A stretch of DNA of 35,857 nt, taken from RGIG5579 sp045580105 (GTDB lineage: Bacteria > Bacillota > Clostridia > Oscillospirales > SIG627). The notes under the pieces were generated by a model that did not search any database, was not told the DNA's origin, and worked only from the letters and a program-made list of their open reading frames with translations. Below are positions 16,204 to 25,394 of the stretch, in pieces. The DNA is taken from NCBI GenBank assembly GCA_045580105.1, contig JAZNNH010000004.1, positions 1 to 35,857 on the forward strand, given 5' to 3'. Each line of letters opens with the position of its first letter. Within the stretch, counting starts at the first letter, position 1. The position numbers and the translations under genes were made by a program.

Positions 16204-16229
16204 AAAGTATCTTAGCAAGGAGAAACAAA

Positions 16230-16670
16230 GTGAAAGAAGTCAACGTATACACCGATGGAGCTTGCTCGGGCAATCCCGGACCCGGCGGTTTTTGCGCGAT
16301 TTTGGAATACCGTGGAACGGAAAAATGTCTTTCCGGCGGGGAAGCGCAAACCACCAACAATCGGATGGAACTTTTGGCGGTGATCACGGCGCTGGAAGCA
16401 CTGAAAGAAAGCTGCACTGTCAGAGTGGTCAGCGATTCCAAATACGTGGTGGATGCCATCGAAAAGGGCTGGCTCGATACTTGGCAGAAAAACGGTTGGA
16501 AAAAGGCGGATCGAAAGCCCGTTTTGAACGTGGAACTGTGGCAACGTCTTCTGCCGCAACTGAACAGACACCAAGTGGTATTTGAGTGGATTCGGGGACA
16601 CGCGGGTCATCCGTACAACGAACGATGCGATGCGATCGCGGTGAAAGAAGCTGCACGCTTTTCGGAGTGA
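16230..16670 (+). CDS. rnhA: Ribonuclease HI
   Basis: RNase HI (146 residues) degrades RNA in RNA-DNA hybrids, removing primers and R-loops. The catalytic DEDD set is visible: Asp in VYTDGACSGNPGPGG, Glu in NNRMELLAVITALEAL, Asp in VVSDSKYVVDAI, and Asp in NERCDAIAVKEA, together with the WIRGHAGHPYN segment. The length is standard for bacterial type 1 RNase H without an N-terminal hybrid-binding domain. Translation starts at GTG 16230 after AAGGAGA. It ends 2 bp before mnmA and is likely cotranscribed with it. Confidence 0.96.
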   Translation: MKEVNVYTDGACSGNPGPGGFCAILEYRGTEKCLSGGEAQTTNNRMELLAVITALEALKESCTVRVVSDSKYVVDAIEKGWLDTWQKNGWKKADRKPVLNVELWQRLLPQLNRHQVVFEWIRGHAGHPYNERCDAIAVKEAARFSE

Positions 16671-16672
16671 AT

Positions 16673-17698
16673 ATGGAAAAAACAGTTTTAGTGGGACTTT
16701 CCGGCGGAGTGGACAGTGCCGCGGTCGCTTACCTTTTGCAAAAGCAGGGGTATCGCGTCCACGGCGTCTATCTTGCTCTTTGCGGCGACGCGGACCCGTC
16801 GCATGCGGCAGAGGTGGCGCGAAAATTGGGGATCGAGTTTTCGGTGGTGGATCACAGAAGAAAATTCAAAAATCGGGTCATCCGCCCCTTCGTGGAAACG
16901 TATCGGACGGGCCGAACGCCGAACCCTTGTGTGGAATGCAATCGCCATTTGAAAATAGAATCCTTAATTCGGGAGGCCGATCGCCTCGGCGCGGAACAAG
17001 TTGCGACGGGGCATTATGCCCGTGTGGTCACGACCCCCGAGGGACGAGTAAAACTTCTGCGCGGCAAAGACCGAAACAAAGATCAAAGCTATTTTCTTTG
17101 GAAGCTGACCCAACGTCAATTAAAGCGGCTTTTGCTTCCTTTGGGAGGAATGGAAAAAGACAAGGTTCGTGCCATAGGAGCCGATTTCGTAGCGAAAAAG
17201 GAAAAGGAAAGCATGGAAATCTGCTTTATTCCCGATGGCGACACCCAGCGCTTTGTTGAGATGGGCGGCGGCAAAACAGCCGCAGGACCGATCGTGGATG
17301 AAACGGGAGCGGTGTTAGGCGAGCATCAAGGAATTTACCGTTACACGATCGGACAGCGCCGCGGACTGGGGGTTTCAGCCGGAAAAAGAATGTTTGTGAC
17401 GGCTCTGCACCCCGATGAAAATCGCGTGGTGCTCGGCCGAGAAGAGGCACTTTTGACCGATCGAATTCGCGTTTCCGAGCTTCATTTTTGCTCCGCTGCG
17501 AAGAGCCGTGTTCCTGAACAAGTGGGCTTCAAGGGACGCAATCGCGGAGAGCCGATCCCGTGCCGTCTTGCCTTCGATCAAGAGGGGGTAACGGTGTATC
17601 CCCAAGCGCCGATTCGCCGTTTTGCTGCGGGACAGTCTGCTTGCTTTTATGACGGCGACGTGCTTTTATTCGGTGGTGTGATACAAGACGAAGCGTGA
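16673..17698 (+). CDS. mnmA: tRNA-specific 2-thiouridylase MnmA
   Basis: MnmA (341 residues) installs sulfur at C2 of wobble uridine 34 in Lys, Glu and Gln tRNAs, using ATP and a persulfide relay. Visible motifs are the PP-loop GLSGGVDS (residues 8-15), TGRTPNPCVECNR with the first catalytic cysteine (C89 by alignment to the usual PNPxxxC pattern), ATGHYARV, KDQSYFLWKL, and SMEICFIPDGD with the second catalytic cysteine. The C-terminal beta-barrel includes YTIGQRRGLGV. It is slightly shorter than many MnmA proteins. The frame is open upstream into rnhA, but the ATG at 16673 after CGGAG gives the standard N-terminus. Confidence 0.95.
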   Translation: MEKTVLVGLSGGVDSAAVAYLLQKQGYRVHGVYLALCGDADPSHAAEVARKLGIEFSVVDHRRKFKNRVIRPFVETYRTGRTPNPCVECNRHLKIESLIREADRLGAEQVATGHYARVVTTPEGRVKLLRGKDRNKDQSYFLWKLTQRQLKRLLLPLGGMEKDKVRAIGADFVAKKEKESMEICFIPDGDTQRFVEMGGGKTAAGPIVDETGAVLGEHQGIYRYTIGQRRGLGVSAGKRMFVTALHPDENRVVLGREEALLTDRIRVSELHFCSAAKSRVPEQVGFKGRNRGEPIPCRLAFDQEGVTVYPQAPIRRFAAGQSACFYDGDVLLFGGVIQDEA

Positions 17699-17754
17699 TT
17701 TTTCGGCAAAAAACAGTATGTGAAAAATGTAGAAAATATCGGTTTAAAATTAGT

Positions 17755-17786
17755 AAAATCTCACAACAAAAGTTGTGAGATTTTCT
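17755..17786 (+). terminator. Rho-independent terminator after mnmA
   Basis: A 13-bp perfect stem (AAAATCTCACAAC, loop AAAA, complement; 17755-17784) is followed by a T-rich stretch. It ends the rnhA-mnmA transcript. Confidence 0.85.
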
Positions 17787-18103
17787 TTGTTTTTTCGTTT
17801 TTTGAAACCTACGAAAAAAGGGGATAAAATTGGCAAAATGTAAATTATAAACAAAATATGAGTAAAAAAATAATATGCAAAAATATAACATCGAGAAAAA
17901 CAAAAACTGAAAAAATCCCTAAATTTCAACAAAAAAATAATGTTTAGAATGTGTGAACACATTTTTTCATTCATTTTTGTGCAATTTTGAAAAGAGAATA
18001 ATTCACCAAAACGACACAAAAAGCATAAAAATGCCCCGAAAACCGCTTCGGGATCGTGCCAAAAGCATTGATTTTTCGCGTGTTTTCCGTGTGTTTTGGA
18101 TTC
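17787..18103. other. AT-rich gene-free region upstream of the ABC operon
   Basis: About 315 bp hold no credible gene. The sequence is full of A and T tracts, which may bend DNA. It holds a 16-bp near-palindrome with 7-bp arms (AATGTGT, centre GA, ACACATT; 17948-17963) and a CCCGAA/TTCGGG hairpin at 18035-18052. Either could be an operator for the promoter at 18104, but no regulator is identifiable. Confidence 0.5.
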
Positions 18104-18132
18104 TTGACAAAGAATTGCCATTGTGTTAGAAT
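18104..18132 (+). promoter_or_regulatory. Strong sigma-A promoter of the ABC import operon
   Basis: TTGACA (18104-18109, perfect) and TAGAAT (18127-18132, 5 of 6) are separated by 17 bp. The predicted leader to the ATG at 18168 is only about 30 bases and contains TTAGGAGGA as ribosome binding site. Confidence 0.85.
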
Positions 18133-18167
18133 TACGCTACATACACTTGGCTTAGGAGGAATTTTGT

Positions 18168-21100
18168 ATGATGAGAAAATTTCTATCGAAAACGCTTGTC
18201 TTTTTGCTTGCATTTTTGATGGTATTTTCATGCTTTGGAACGGCTGTTTTTGCTACCGGCGACGGCGACATGCTGACCATTGCTGAAAAGACCGAAGAAG
18301 CGAAAGAAAGCAAACTCCAGGAGATTGAAGAGCTCCTGAATTCTGATGATTATGAGGAATACCGCGATCAGTATAAGGACGCGCCCAACGGAACCGACGA
18401 TCAGGTGATTGCCGGCGCCGACTACAACGCGGAGAAAACCGACGCTAAGGTCTACGTTGACACTTGGTGCGAGTTTGATCAAGCCCTGATGATCCCGGAA
18501 GTGGGAAATGTGGTTTGGGACTTTGAAATCAAAGCTACCGGTAAGTACCACATTGCCATTACGTATGCCCCTGTGGACGAATATGATGCGGACGGCGACG
18601 GAACCATCGATTTCGAAAGCAACTCCGCCACCATCAAACGCGCCCTTTTGCTTGACGGATCTTATCCTTTCAAGCAGTCTCGTTATATCGAGATGGCACG
18701 CGTATGGAGAGACGATCTGTTCTCTGAAGAGGCAGGCGAAAGAGGATTCATTCTCGATAACACGGGAAATGAAGTGAAGCCGAACAAGGCAGAAGTGCCC
18801 GAATGGAAGACCATTCTTGCATGCGATTCCACCGGCTATGTGACGGAACCCTTCCTTTATTACTTGGAAGCAGGTCATCACACCCTCTCTTTGGACCAAG
18901 TTCAGGAGTCGGTTGCCATCAAAGAAATTCGCATTTATTTCGATGATTCTAACATCAGCTATGAAGATTACCTGAAAGCACACGAAGGCAAGCCGGACAA
19001 CGCTGCTAACGCTCCCATCGAAGTAATCGAAGCTGAAATTACCCATCGTACTTCCTCCAATATTATCTATCCCTTGTATGACCGTAGCTCTGCTGCCACC
19101 CAGCCGCAGAGTGCTTATGAGATCTTCTTGAACTCTGTCGGCGGTGAAAAATGGCAGACCGCAGGACAGTGGGTCAACTGGAACTTTGAAGTGAAAGAAG
19201 ACGGTTTTTACACCTTCACGCCTCGATTCTTGCAGTCGTTTGCAGAAGGCATGTACGTATCCCGCGATATGAAAATCGACGGGGTAAGACCGTACAACGA
19301 AGCAGGCCATCTCCGCTTCAAATACGCCGACGAATGGCAGCTGCTGCCGTTCACCGACGGTCAGATTGACGAAGCCACCGGTGAAGAAAGAGCACTTGAG
19401 GTCTATTTGACCAAGGGCAAACACCAGCTCGAAATGTGGGTTGTTTTGGGTGATATGGCTTCCATTTTGAACGAAGTGGAAAAAGGCCTTTCCAACATCA
19501 ACGAATACTACCTGCAGATCCTGATGCTCACCGGTTCCGAACCCGACGAATACCGTGACTATCAGTTCCGCCGCTTGATGCCCGATGTTTTGGACGGTAT
19601 GGCCGAAGAGGCAAAGAAACTCAGAGAAATTTCCGAACAGCTCGTTGCCATCAACGGAACCAAGGGTTCCGACTCGGTTACCCTTGATAACGTAGCCCTT
19701 CTGCTGGAAAGAATGAGCTCGGACGAAGACCTGATTGCTCCCAACTTCAGCGAACTGAAAGACTACATCGGTAACTTGGGTACCTGGATTATGACGGCGC
19801 GCAATCAACCGCTGCAGCTCGACTACATTTTGGTTTCTCCCGCTTCCGCCGCGAAGAGCGCCGGCCACGCAAAATTTGTCAAAGAAGCCGGATACCAAGC
19901 AGAAGCATCCTTCTTCGGAGCTTTGGCTTATGAATTCGAGCAGTTCCTGATGAGCTGGATCAGCGACTATTCCAGCTACGGTGTACGCACTGCAGAGGGC
20001 TCCGAAGACTTCGCTAAGATCGAAGTTTGGACCACCTCCGGCCGTGACCAGTCCACCATCATGAGATCCATCATCAGTGATACCTTTACCAAGAAAAACA
20101 ACATTGCCGTTGACTTGAAGCTGGTTGCAGCAGGTTCCTTGATGCCCGCAACGCTTTCCGGAACCGGTCCTGATATCAACATGACCATGGTAGCCAGCAC
20201 CATCATCAACTACGCAATTCGTTCGGCTGTCGTTCCGATCAACCCCGAAGGATATGCCTTCGAAGAGGATGACACCGAAGAAGAAAGAAAATTCAAGGAA
20301 GAAAGACAAAAGATTTTTGCGGATTACCACGAAATTGTAGATCGCTGGTTCCACCCGGCTGCTACCGTTCCGCTCGAACTTTACGGCATTGCTTACGGCT
20401 TGCCGGAAACCGAGAGCTTCTCGATGCTCTTCTACCGTAGTGACATTCTCTTGCAGCTCGGACTTGATATCCCCGAAACCTGGGATGACGTTTACAACAT
20501 GCTTCCCACCCTCCAGACCAACAATCTGGACTTCGGTTATCACGAATCTCTGGCAGGTCTTTTGATTATGCTCTACCAGCGCGGTGAGCAGCTCTACTCC
20601 AGACCGGTCGAGGGTGATAAGACCGGCAGAACCGAGGGTATGGCAATCAATTTGGACACCAACACCTCCCTTGAAACCTTCAAGGATATGTGCGAACTTT
20701 ACACCATGTACGGTTTCCCCTATTCTTACAACTTCGCAAACCGTTTCCGTACCGGTGAAATGCCGATCGGTGTACAGATTTACACCACCTATTCTCAGCT
20801 TACCATTTTTGCTCCTGAACTTCGCGGTCTGTGGGGCTTTACCCTGCTTCCCGGTACGGTTCGTGCCGATGAAAACGGAAATGCCTTCGTAGACCACACC
20901 GCCGATACCAACGTAACCGGTATCGTTATGATGAATGACTGTGTTGAGGTCGAAGCCGCTTGGAAATTTATGAAGTGGTGGGTATCCGATACAACCCAGT
21001 CCACCTACGGACAGGAATATTACGCACTGCTCGGTGCCTCCGGTCAGTATGCAACTGCAAACCTGAGTGCACTGCGCGGTATGAGCTGGACGGCAGATGA

Positions 21101-21341
21101 AAGAGAAGAACTGGAAAAACAGTTTGAGTGGCTCCAGGCAACTCCTGAAATGCCCGGCGGTTACATTGTAGCAAGATATGTTGAATTTGCTTTCCTTGCC
21201 GCTTACAACGACGACGCCGATCCCGTTGAATCCATGCTGAATTACATCGACGCCATCAACGGTGAGCTTACCAGAAAGCGCAGCGAATTCGAACTTCCCA
21301 CTTTGGATAATTACGAAACATTACTTGCCGAAAAAGCTTAA
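18168..21341 (+). CDS. Extracellular solute-binding protein with tandem beta-sandwich modules (1057 aa)
   Basis: This secreted binding protein (signal peptide MMRKFLSKTLVFLLAFLMVF) belongs by its C-terminal ~450 residues to the family-1 sugar-binding proteins of ABC importers (from KIEVWTTSGRDQSTI at about residue 615, then ETWDDVYNMLPTLQ and AAWKFMKWWVSD). It is more than twice the usual 400-450 residues. The N-terminal half contains two similar beta-sandwich, carbohydrate-binding-like modules at about residues 80-260 and 285-445. Each has a W-x-F-E-[IV] strand followed by G-[KF]-Y, an x-DG turn, and a G-[HK]-H segment. A helical linker spans about 445-605. No clear lipobox is present although FSCFG occurs in the signal region; anchoring is uncertain. 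It is the first of seven genes with a strong RBS. The substrate is unknown; an oligosaccharide or cell-wall glycan is plausible. Confidence 0.85.
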   Translation: MMRKFLSKTLVFLLAFLMVFSCFGTAVFATGDGDMLTIAEKTEEAKESKLQEIEELLNSDDYEEYRDQYKDAPNGTDDQVIAGADYNAEKTDAKVYVDTWCEFDQALMIPEVGNVVWDFEIKATGKYHIAITYAPVDEYDADGDGTIDFESNSATIKRALLLDGSYPFKQSRYIEMARVWRDDLFSEEAGERGFILDNTGNEVKPNKAEVPEWKTILACDSTGYVTEPFLYYLEAGHHTLSLDQVQESVAIKEIRIYFDDSNISYEDYLKAHEGKPDNAANAPIEVIEAEITHRTSSNIIYPLYDRSSAATQPQSAYEIFLNSVGGEKWQTAGQWVNWNFEVKEDGFYTFTPRFLQSFAEGMYVSRDMKIDGVRPYNEAGHLRFKYADEWQLLPFTDGQIDEATGEERALEVYLTKGKHQLEMWVVLGDMASILNEVEKGLSNINEYYLQILMLTGSEPDEYRDYQFRRLMPDVLDGMAEEAKKLREISEQLVAINGTKGSDSVTLDNVALLLERMSSDEDLIAPNFSELKDYIGNLGTWIMTARNQPLQLDYILVSPASAAKSAGHAKFVKEAGYQAEASFFGALAYEFEQFLMSWISDYSSYGVRTAEGSEDFAKIEVWTTSGRDQSTIMRSIISDTFTKKNNIAVDLKLVAAGSLMPATLSGTGPDINMTMVASTIINYAIRSAVVPINPEGYAFEEDDTEEERKFKEERQKIFADYHEIVDRWFHPAATVPLELYGIAYGLPETESFSMLFYRSDILLQLGLDIPETWDDVYNMLPTLQTNNLDFGYHESLAGLLIMLYQRGEQLYSRPVEGDKTGRTEGMAINLDTNTSLETFKDMCELYTMYGFPYSYNFANRFRTGEMPIGVQIYTTYSQLTIFAPELRGLWGFTLLPGTVRADENGNAFVDHTADTNVTGIVMMNDCVEVEAAWKFMKWWVSDTTQSTYGQEYYALLGASGQYATANLSALRGMSWTADEREELEKQFEWLQATPEMPGGYIVARYVEFAFLAAYNDDADPVESMLNYIDAINGELTRKRSEFELPTLDNYETLLAEKA

Positions 21342-21369
21342 ATCATAGAAGTAAGGAGAGGATTTTCTC

Positions 21370-22320
21370 ATGTCTCAGAAGACTGAAACTGTAAATCGAC
21401 CTGTCTCGAGAAAAGACATGACAAAATGGCAATGGACCGTTAAGGAAATGAAGAACAACAAGACCGGTTATTTCCTTTTGGCGCCGTTCTATATCGTGTT
21501 CTTCGTGTTCACCGTTTTGCCCGTATTCTTGTCAGTTTTCTTCAGTTTGACAGACTTTAACATGCTGGAAGCACCCCAGCTGCTCTGGTTCGATAACTAT
21601 ATCAGACTGTTTCTGGATGACGACATCTTCATGCTTGCCATCAAGAACACGCTGGTGTTTGCCTCCATCACGGGACCCGGTTCTTACCTGCTGTCCCTGA
21701 TCATGGCTTGGTTCATCAACGAACTGCCCCCCAAGATCCGTGCCATTATGACACTGATCTTCTACGCACCGAGTATCTCCGGTAACGTTTACATGGTTTG
21801 GACCTACATTTTCTCCGCTGACTCCCACGGATTCCTCAACGGTACGTTGATGGATTTGGGTGTCATCTCCACTCCCATTGCGTTCCTGAAGAATACCAGT
21901 TACATTATGCCCATCGTTATCATCGTAGCACTGTGGACCTCCCTTGGTACCTCGTTCCTTACCTTTATTGCAGGTTTCCAGGTGGTTGACCGCTCGCTGT
22001 ATGAAGCCGCTGCCGTGGACGGTGTCAAAAACCGTTGGCAGGAGCTTTGGTACATTACCATGCCTTATATGCGCCCGCAGATGATGTTCGGTGCGGTGAT
22101 GGCAATCACAAACTCCTTCGGTTTCGGTACCGTTATTACCAACCTTGTTGGTTATCCGTCCCCGGACTACTGTGCACACACAATTATGCACCACTTGGAT
22201 GACTACGGCGGAGCCCGTTTCGAAATGGGTTATGCATCTGCCATTGCAGTGGTACTGTTCTTTATGATGATCGGGTCTAACATGTTAACGCGTAAACTGA
22301 TCGGAAAGGTTGGTAAGTGA
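21370..22320 (+). CDS. Sugar ABC transporter permease, MalF/UgpA type (pair 1)
   Basis: This 316-residue integral membrane permease has about six transmembrane helices (first GYFLLAPFYIVFFVFTVLPV). The cytoplasmic EAA loop that docks the ATPase is YEAAAVDGVKNRWQELWYI near residue 215. It has a hydrophilic N-terminal ~35 residues. It forms a heterodimer with the next gene, whose start lies 1 bp past its stop. No ATPase is encoded in the operon, so a shared MsmX-like ATPase encoded elsewhere is expected, as is usual for these importers in Bacillota. Confidence 0.92.
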   Translation: MSQKTETVNRPVSRKDMTKWQWTVKEMKNNKTGYFLLAPFYIVFFVFTVLPVFLSVFFSLTDFNMLEAPQLLWFDNYIRLFLDDDIFMLAIKNTLVFASITGPGSYLLSLIMAWFINELPPKIRAIMTLIFYAPSISGNVYMVWTYIFSADSHGFLNGTLMDLGVISTPIAFLKNTSYIMPIVIIVALWTSLGTSFLTFIAGFQVVDRSLYEAAAVDGVKNRWQELWYITMPYMRPQMMFGAVMAITNSFGFGTVITNLVGYPSPDYCAHTIMHHLDDYGGARFEMGYASAIAVVLFFMMIGSNMLTRKLIGKVGK

Positions 22321-22321
22321 T

Positions 22322-23194
22322 ATGGCAAAATTAAGAATTCGCAAATCCAACCACGCACTGAACCGTTCTTTGGGTGGCGACATCGGTATCAACGCAGTTC
22401 TGCTGATCATGGGAGCATTTATGTTCCTTCCTATGCTCTACACCTTGATGCAGTCCCTCAAACCCATGGACGAGCTGTGGCAGTATCCCCCTCGTTTCTT
22501 CGTAAGAAACCCCACCTTCAACAATTTTAAGACCCTGTTGAACTTGATGAGCACCAGCTGGGTTCCCTTCTCCCGATACATTTTCAACACCGCGTTCGTA
22601 TCGATTTTGGGTACCTTCGGTAACGTAATCTTCTCCTCCATGGCAGCGTATTCCTTGGCGAAGATGAAGTTCCCCGGCAAAAAAGCTCTGTTCCAGATCG
22701 TTGTTTACTCTCTGATGTTCCACACCACGGTAACTGCGATCACCAACTTCTGGACCATGAGTAAGCTCGGACTTGTCGATACCTACTGGGCAAGAATCAT
22801 TCCTGCCTGTGCAACCAGTATGGGTCTTTACCTGATGAAGCAGTTTATGGACACCAGCGTTCCGACCACGGTTCTGGAGTCTGCAAGACTGGACGGTTCC
22901 AGCGAGATCCGCGTGTTCTGGCAGATCGCAATGCCGATGGTTAAACCCGCTTGGTTGACCCTGATCGTGTTCTGTTTTAAAGATTTGTGGAACGCAGGTT
23001 CTTCCATTTATATTTATTCCGAACAGTTCAAGAGCTTCAACTACGCCATCCAGCAGATCGTTACCGGCGGTATTTCCCGTCAGGGTGCCGGCGCTGCTTC
23101 CACCGTTATTATGATGATGGTTCCGATTTTGGTATTCGTCATCACGCAAAGTAACATCATTGAAACGATGTCCACTTCCGGTATGAAAGACTAA
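22322..23194 (+). CDS. Sugar ABC transporter permease, MalG/UgpE type (pair 1)
   Basis: This 290-residue permease has the MalG-type layout: an N-terminal helix (NAVLLIMGAFMFLPMLYTLMQSL), KPMDELWQYPP, several further helices and an EAA loop LESARLDGSSEIRVFWQIAMP. It partners the preceding MalF-type subunit. A TTG at 22310 could add four residues, but the ATG at 22322, just after the upstream TGA, is preferred, with GGAAAGG upstream and likely translational coupling. Confidence 0.9.
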   Translation: MAKLRIRKSNHALNRSLGGDIGINAVLLIMGAFMFLPMLYTLMQSLKPMDELWQYPPRFFVRNPTFNNFKTLLNLMSTSWVPFSRYIFNTAFVSILGTFGNVIFSSMAAYSLAKMKFPGKKALFQIVVYSLMFHTTVTAITNFWTMSKLGLVDTYWARIIPACATSMGLYLMKQFMDTSVPTTVLESARLDGSSEIRVFWQIAMPMVKPAWLTLIVFCFKDLWNAGSSIYIYSEQFKSFNYAIQQIVTGGISRQGAGAASTVIMMMVPILVFVITQSNIIETMSTSGMKD

Positions 23195-23211
23195 GAAAAG
23201 GAGAAAAGCAA

Positions 23212-25377
23212 ATGAAAAAAGCATTAAGAGTATGCCTCTTGATTTTCTGCATTGCGGCTCTCCTCGTACCGCAGGCAAGTGCTCTGGTACCTTATACGAC
23301 CTATACCTATGACATCGACGGTAGGTTTGTGGAGTCGCCCCATGCATACGTTCCCGACATTTCCTTGGATTCGAAAGACATTGGTCTTGCAGTTCCTATG
23401 AGCGCTCCGTCCGACATTCTTTCGGACGAATTTAACAACCTTTACGTTGCAGACCCCGTTAACCACCGTTTTCTGATTTTGAACCCCGACTACACCTTCA
23501 ACCGTGAGGTTGCACACTTCCTCAACGATCAGGGTGTTCCGGATAACTTCAATCAGCCCCGCGGTCTTTACGTAAACGAAGACGAGATTTTCGTTTGTGA
23601 TACGGAAAACAACCGTATCGTTGTATTTGACAAAATCGTCAATCAGGACGGAAAAGTAACTTCCGTTGTCTTTGACCGCTTGATCGGTCAGCCGGAAAGC
23701 TCCGCATTTCCGGAAGGTGCAACCTACAAGCCGATCGCTTGTTCCGTTGACACCGCAGGAAGAATCTACGTGGTTTCTTCCACCACCAACCAAGGTATCA
23801 TTTCGATGAACAGCGAGGGCGGCTTCTTGGGCTTCCTCGGTGCACAGAAAACCGCTCCTACTGCATGGCAGATCTTCTGGAGAATGTTCCAGACTCGTGA
23901 GCAGAGAGAGGCACTTCAATCCTTGGTTCCGACCGAGTATAACAACATCGCAATCGATGCTTCCGGCTTTATCTATGCAACCATTTCTTCTTTGGACGCA
24001 GGCAAAGCGAAAGCAGCCATTTCATCCAAGTCTACTTCCGGTACTTACGCTCCTGTTAAGAAGCTCAATGCCGAGGGTACCGACGTTATGCTCCGTACCG
24101 GTTTTTGGCCGCCTTCCGGTGAGGTTACTGTGGTTCAGTATCACGCCGTAGGACACGGAGCCAACACCAAGATTTCCACTATCGTGGACGTTGCTTTGGG
24201 AGAATCCGGTATTTGGACCATCGTGGATGCTTCCCGTCAGAGAATGTATACCTACGATTCTCAGGGCAACTTGCTTTACATCTTCGGCGATAGCGGTCCT
24301 CAGCTCGGTAACAACAACGGCATTTCTTCCATTTGCTATCAAGGCGACAAGTTCATCGTTTTGGATAAGACCTCCAGCTCTTTCACCATTTATAAGCGCA
24401 CCGCTTACGGAGAAGACCTCACGGCGGCAATCCGCAACGTGGAAGACAGAAACTACGACCAGTCCGCTTATTACTGGGAGCAGGTGCTTCTGAGAAACTC
24501 CAACTTTGACGAAGCATACATCGGTATTGCAGATAGCTACTACCGTGCAGGTGATTATGAAACCGCACAGGAATATTACGCTGCTGCCTACGATGCCAGC
24601 GGATACTCCAAGAGTTACGCCAAAATCCGTAAGGGCTGGATCGAAGATTACATCGTTCTCATTCCGATCGCAATTGCTGTGATTGCCATTGCCATTTCCA
24701 AATTCTTTGGTTATGCTGCAAAGGTCAACCTCGCAGGACAGGTCATGAAAGAAAAGAGAACCTTCAAAGAAGCAGCACTTTACGGTTGCCACGTGATTTT
24801 CCATCCGTTTGACGGCTTCTGGGATCTGAAGCACGAAAAACGAGGCAACTTCAAAGCCGGTATCTTCTTTGTTGTGCTCACCGTTGCCGCATTTATTTAC
24901 AACGGCATCGGTAAGTCCTTCTGGTACGATCCTTACAACGGCGGCATCAGCATGGTGGCACAGTTCACCGGTGTTTTGGTTCCCCTTGCACTTTGGGTTG
25001 TTGCCAACTGGTGTTTGACCACCTTGTTTGAGGGCGAAGGAAGCTTCAAGGATATTCTCCTTGCTACTTGCTACTCTCTGCTTCCCTTGCCGATGTTGAT
25101 GATTCCCGCAACCATGCTGACTCACGTCTTTACCTTGGACGAGAGCGCAATCGTTTCTCTTCTTGTTTCCGTGGGTTATATCTGGACCGGTTTTCTCTTG
25201 TTCTTTGGTGTTATGGTCACTCACGACTATTCCTTCTCCAAGAACATTCTGACCGTTCTGGGAACCTTGGTAGGTATGGTTATCATCATGTTCCTTGCAC
25301 TGCTCTTCTCCGGTCTGTTTACCAAGATCGTTTCGTTTGTCGTTAATATTTATACTGAGCTTGCGCTCAGAGTTTAG
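23212..25377 (+). CDS. Membrane protein with extracellular beta-propeller (NHL-like), TPR and Yip1-type domains
   Basis: This 721-residue protein has three parts. After a signal peptide (MKKALRVCLLIFCIAALLVP) comes a beta-propeller with NHL-like repeats at about residues 55-405 (MSAPSDILSDEFNNLYVADP, then QPRGLYVNEDEIFVCDTENN). A tetratricopeptide-like stretch follows at about 405-470 (YWEQVLLRNSNFDEAYIGIA, then YYRAGDYETAQEYYAAAY). A transmembrane helix lies near 480-500, then a Yip1-like multi-helix domain to the C-terminus (NFKAGIFFVVLTVAAFIY). The propeller and TPR should face outside, suggesting a surface-sensing or complex-organising role for the importer. From memory, similar YIP1-family proteins accompany DUF5696 proteins and ABC permeases in Paenibacillus and Clostridia. 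Function is unknown. Confidence 0.8.
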   Translation: MKKALRVCLLIFCIAALLVPQASALVPYTTYTYDIDGRFVESPHAYVPDISLDSKDIGLAVPMSAPSDILSDEFNNLYVADPVNHRFLILNPDYTFNREVAHFLNDQGVPDNFNQPRGLYVNEDEIFVCDTENNRIVVFDKIVNQDGKVTSVVFDRLIGQPESSAFPEGATYKPIACSVDTAGRIYVVSSTTNQGIISMNSEGGFLGFLGAQKTAPTAWQIFWRMFQTREQREALQSLVPTEYNNIAIDASGFIYATISSLDAGKAKAAISSKSTSGTYAPVKKLNAEGTDVMLRTGFWPPSGEVTVVQYHAVGHGANTKISTIVDVALGESGIWTIVDASRQRMYTYDSQGNLLYIFGDSGPQLGNNNGISSICYQGDKFIVLDKTSSSFTIYKRTAYGEDLTAAIRNVEDRNYDQSAYYWEQVLLRNSNFDEAYIGIADSYYRAGDYETAQEYYAAAYDASGYSKSYAKIRKGWIEDYIVLIPIAIAVIAIAISKFFGYAAKVNLAGQVMKEKRTFKEAALYGCHVIFHPFDGFWDLKHEKRGNFKAGIFFVVLTVAAFIYNGIGKSFWYDPYNGGISMVAQFTGVLVPLALWVVANWCLTTLFEGEGSFKDILLATCYSLLPLPMLMIPATMLTHVFTLDESAIVSLLVSVGYIWTGFLLFFGVMVTHDYSFSKNILTVLGTLVGMVIIMFLALLFSGLFTKIVSFVVNIYTELALRV

Positions 25378-25394
25378 GAAAGGGGGAATCCGGT

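Noticed and set aside
10052..16229. Phage attachment sites or target duplications around the capsid cassette
   Set aside because: No direct repeat pair was found by reading the flanks, and no tRNA gene is nearby. An exhaustive repeat search was not possible.
16586..16672. Upstream extension of mnmA inside rnhA
   Set aside because: The canonical MnmA N-terminus begins at the ATG at 16673 with its own ribosome binding site.
18228..20897. 889-residue antisense reading frame
   Set aside because: No ribosome binding site or recognisable domain; explained by codon bias of the binding-protein gene on the other strand.
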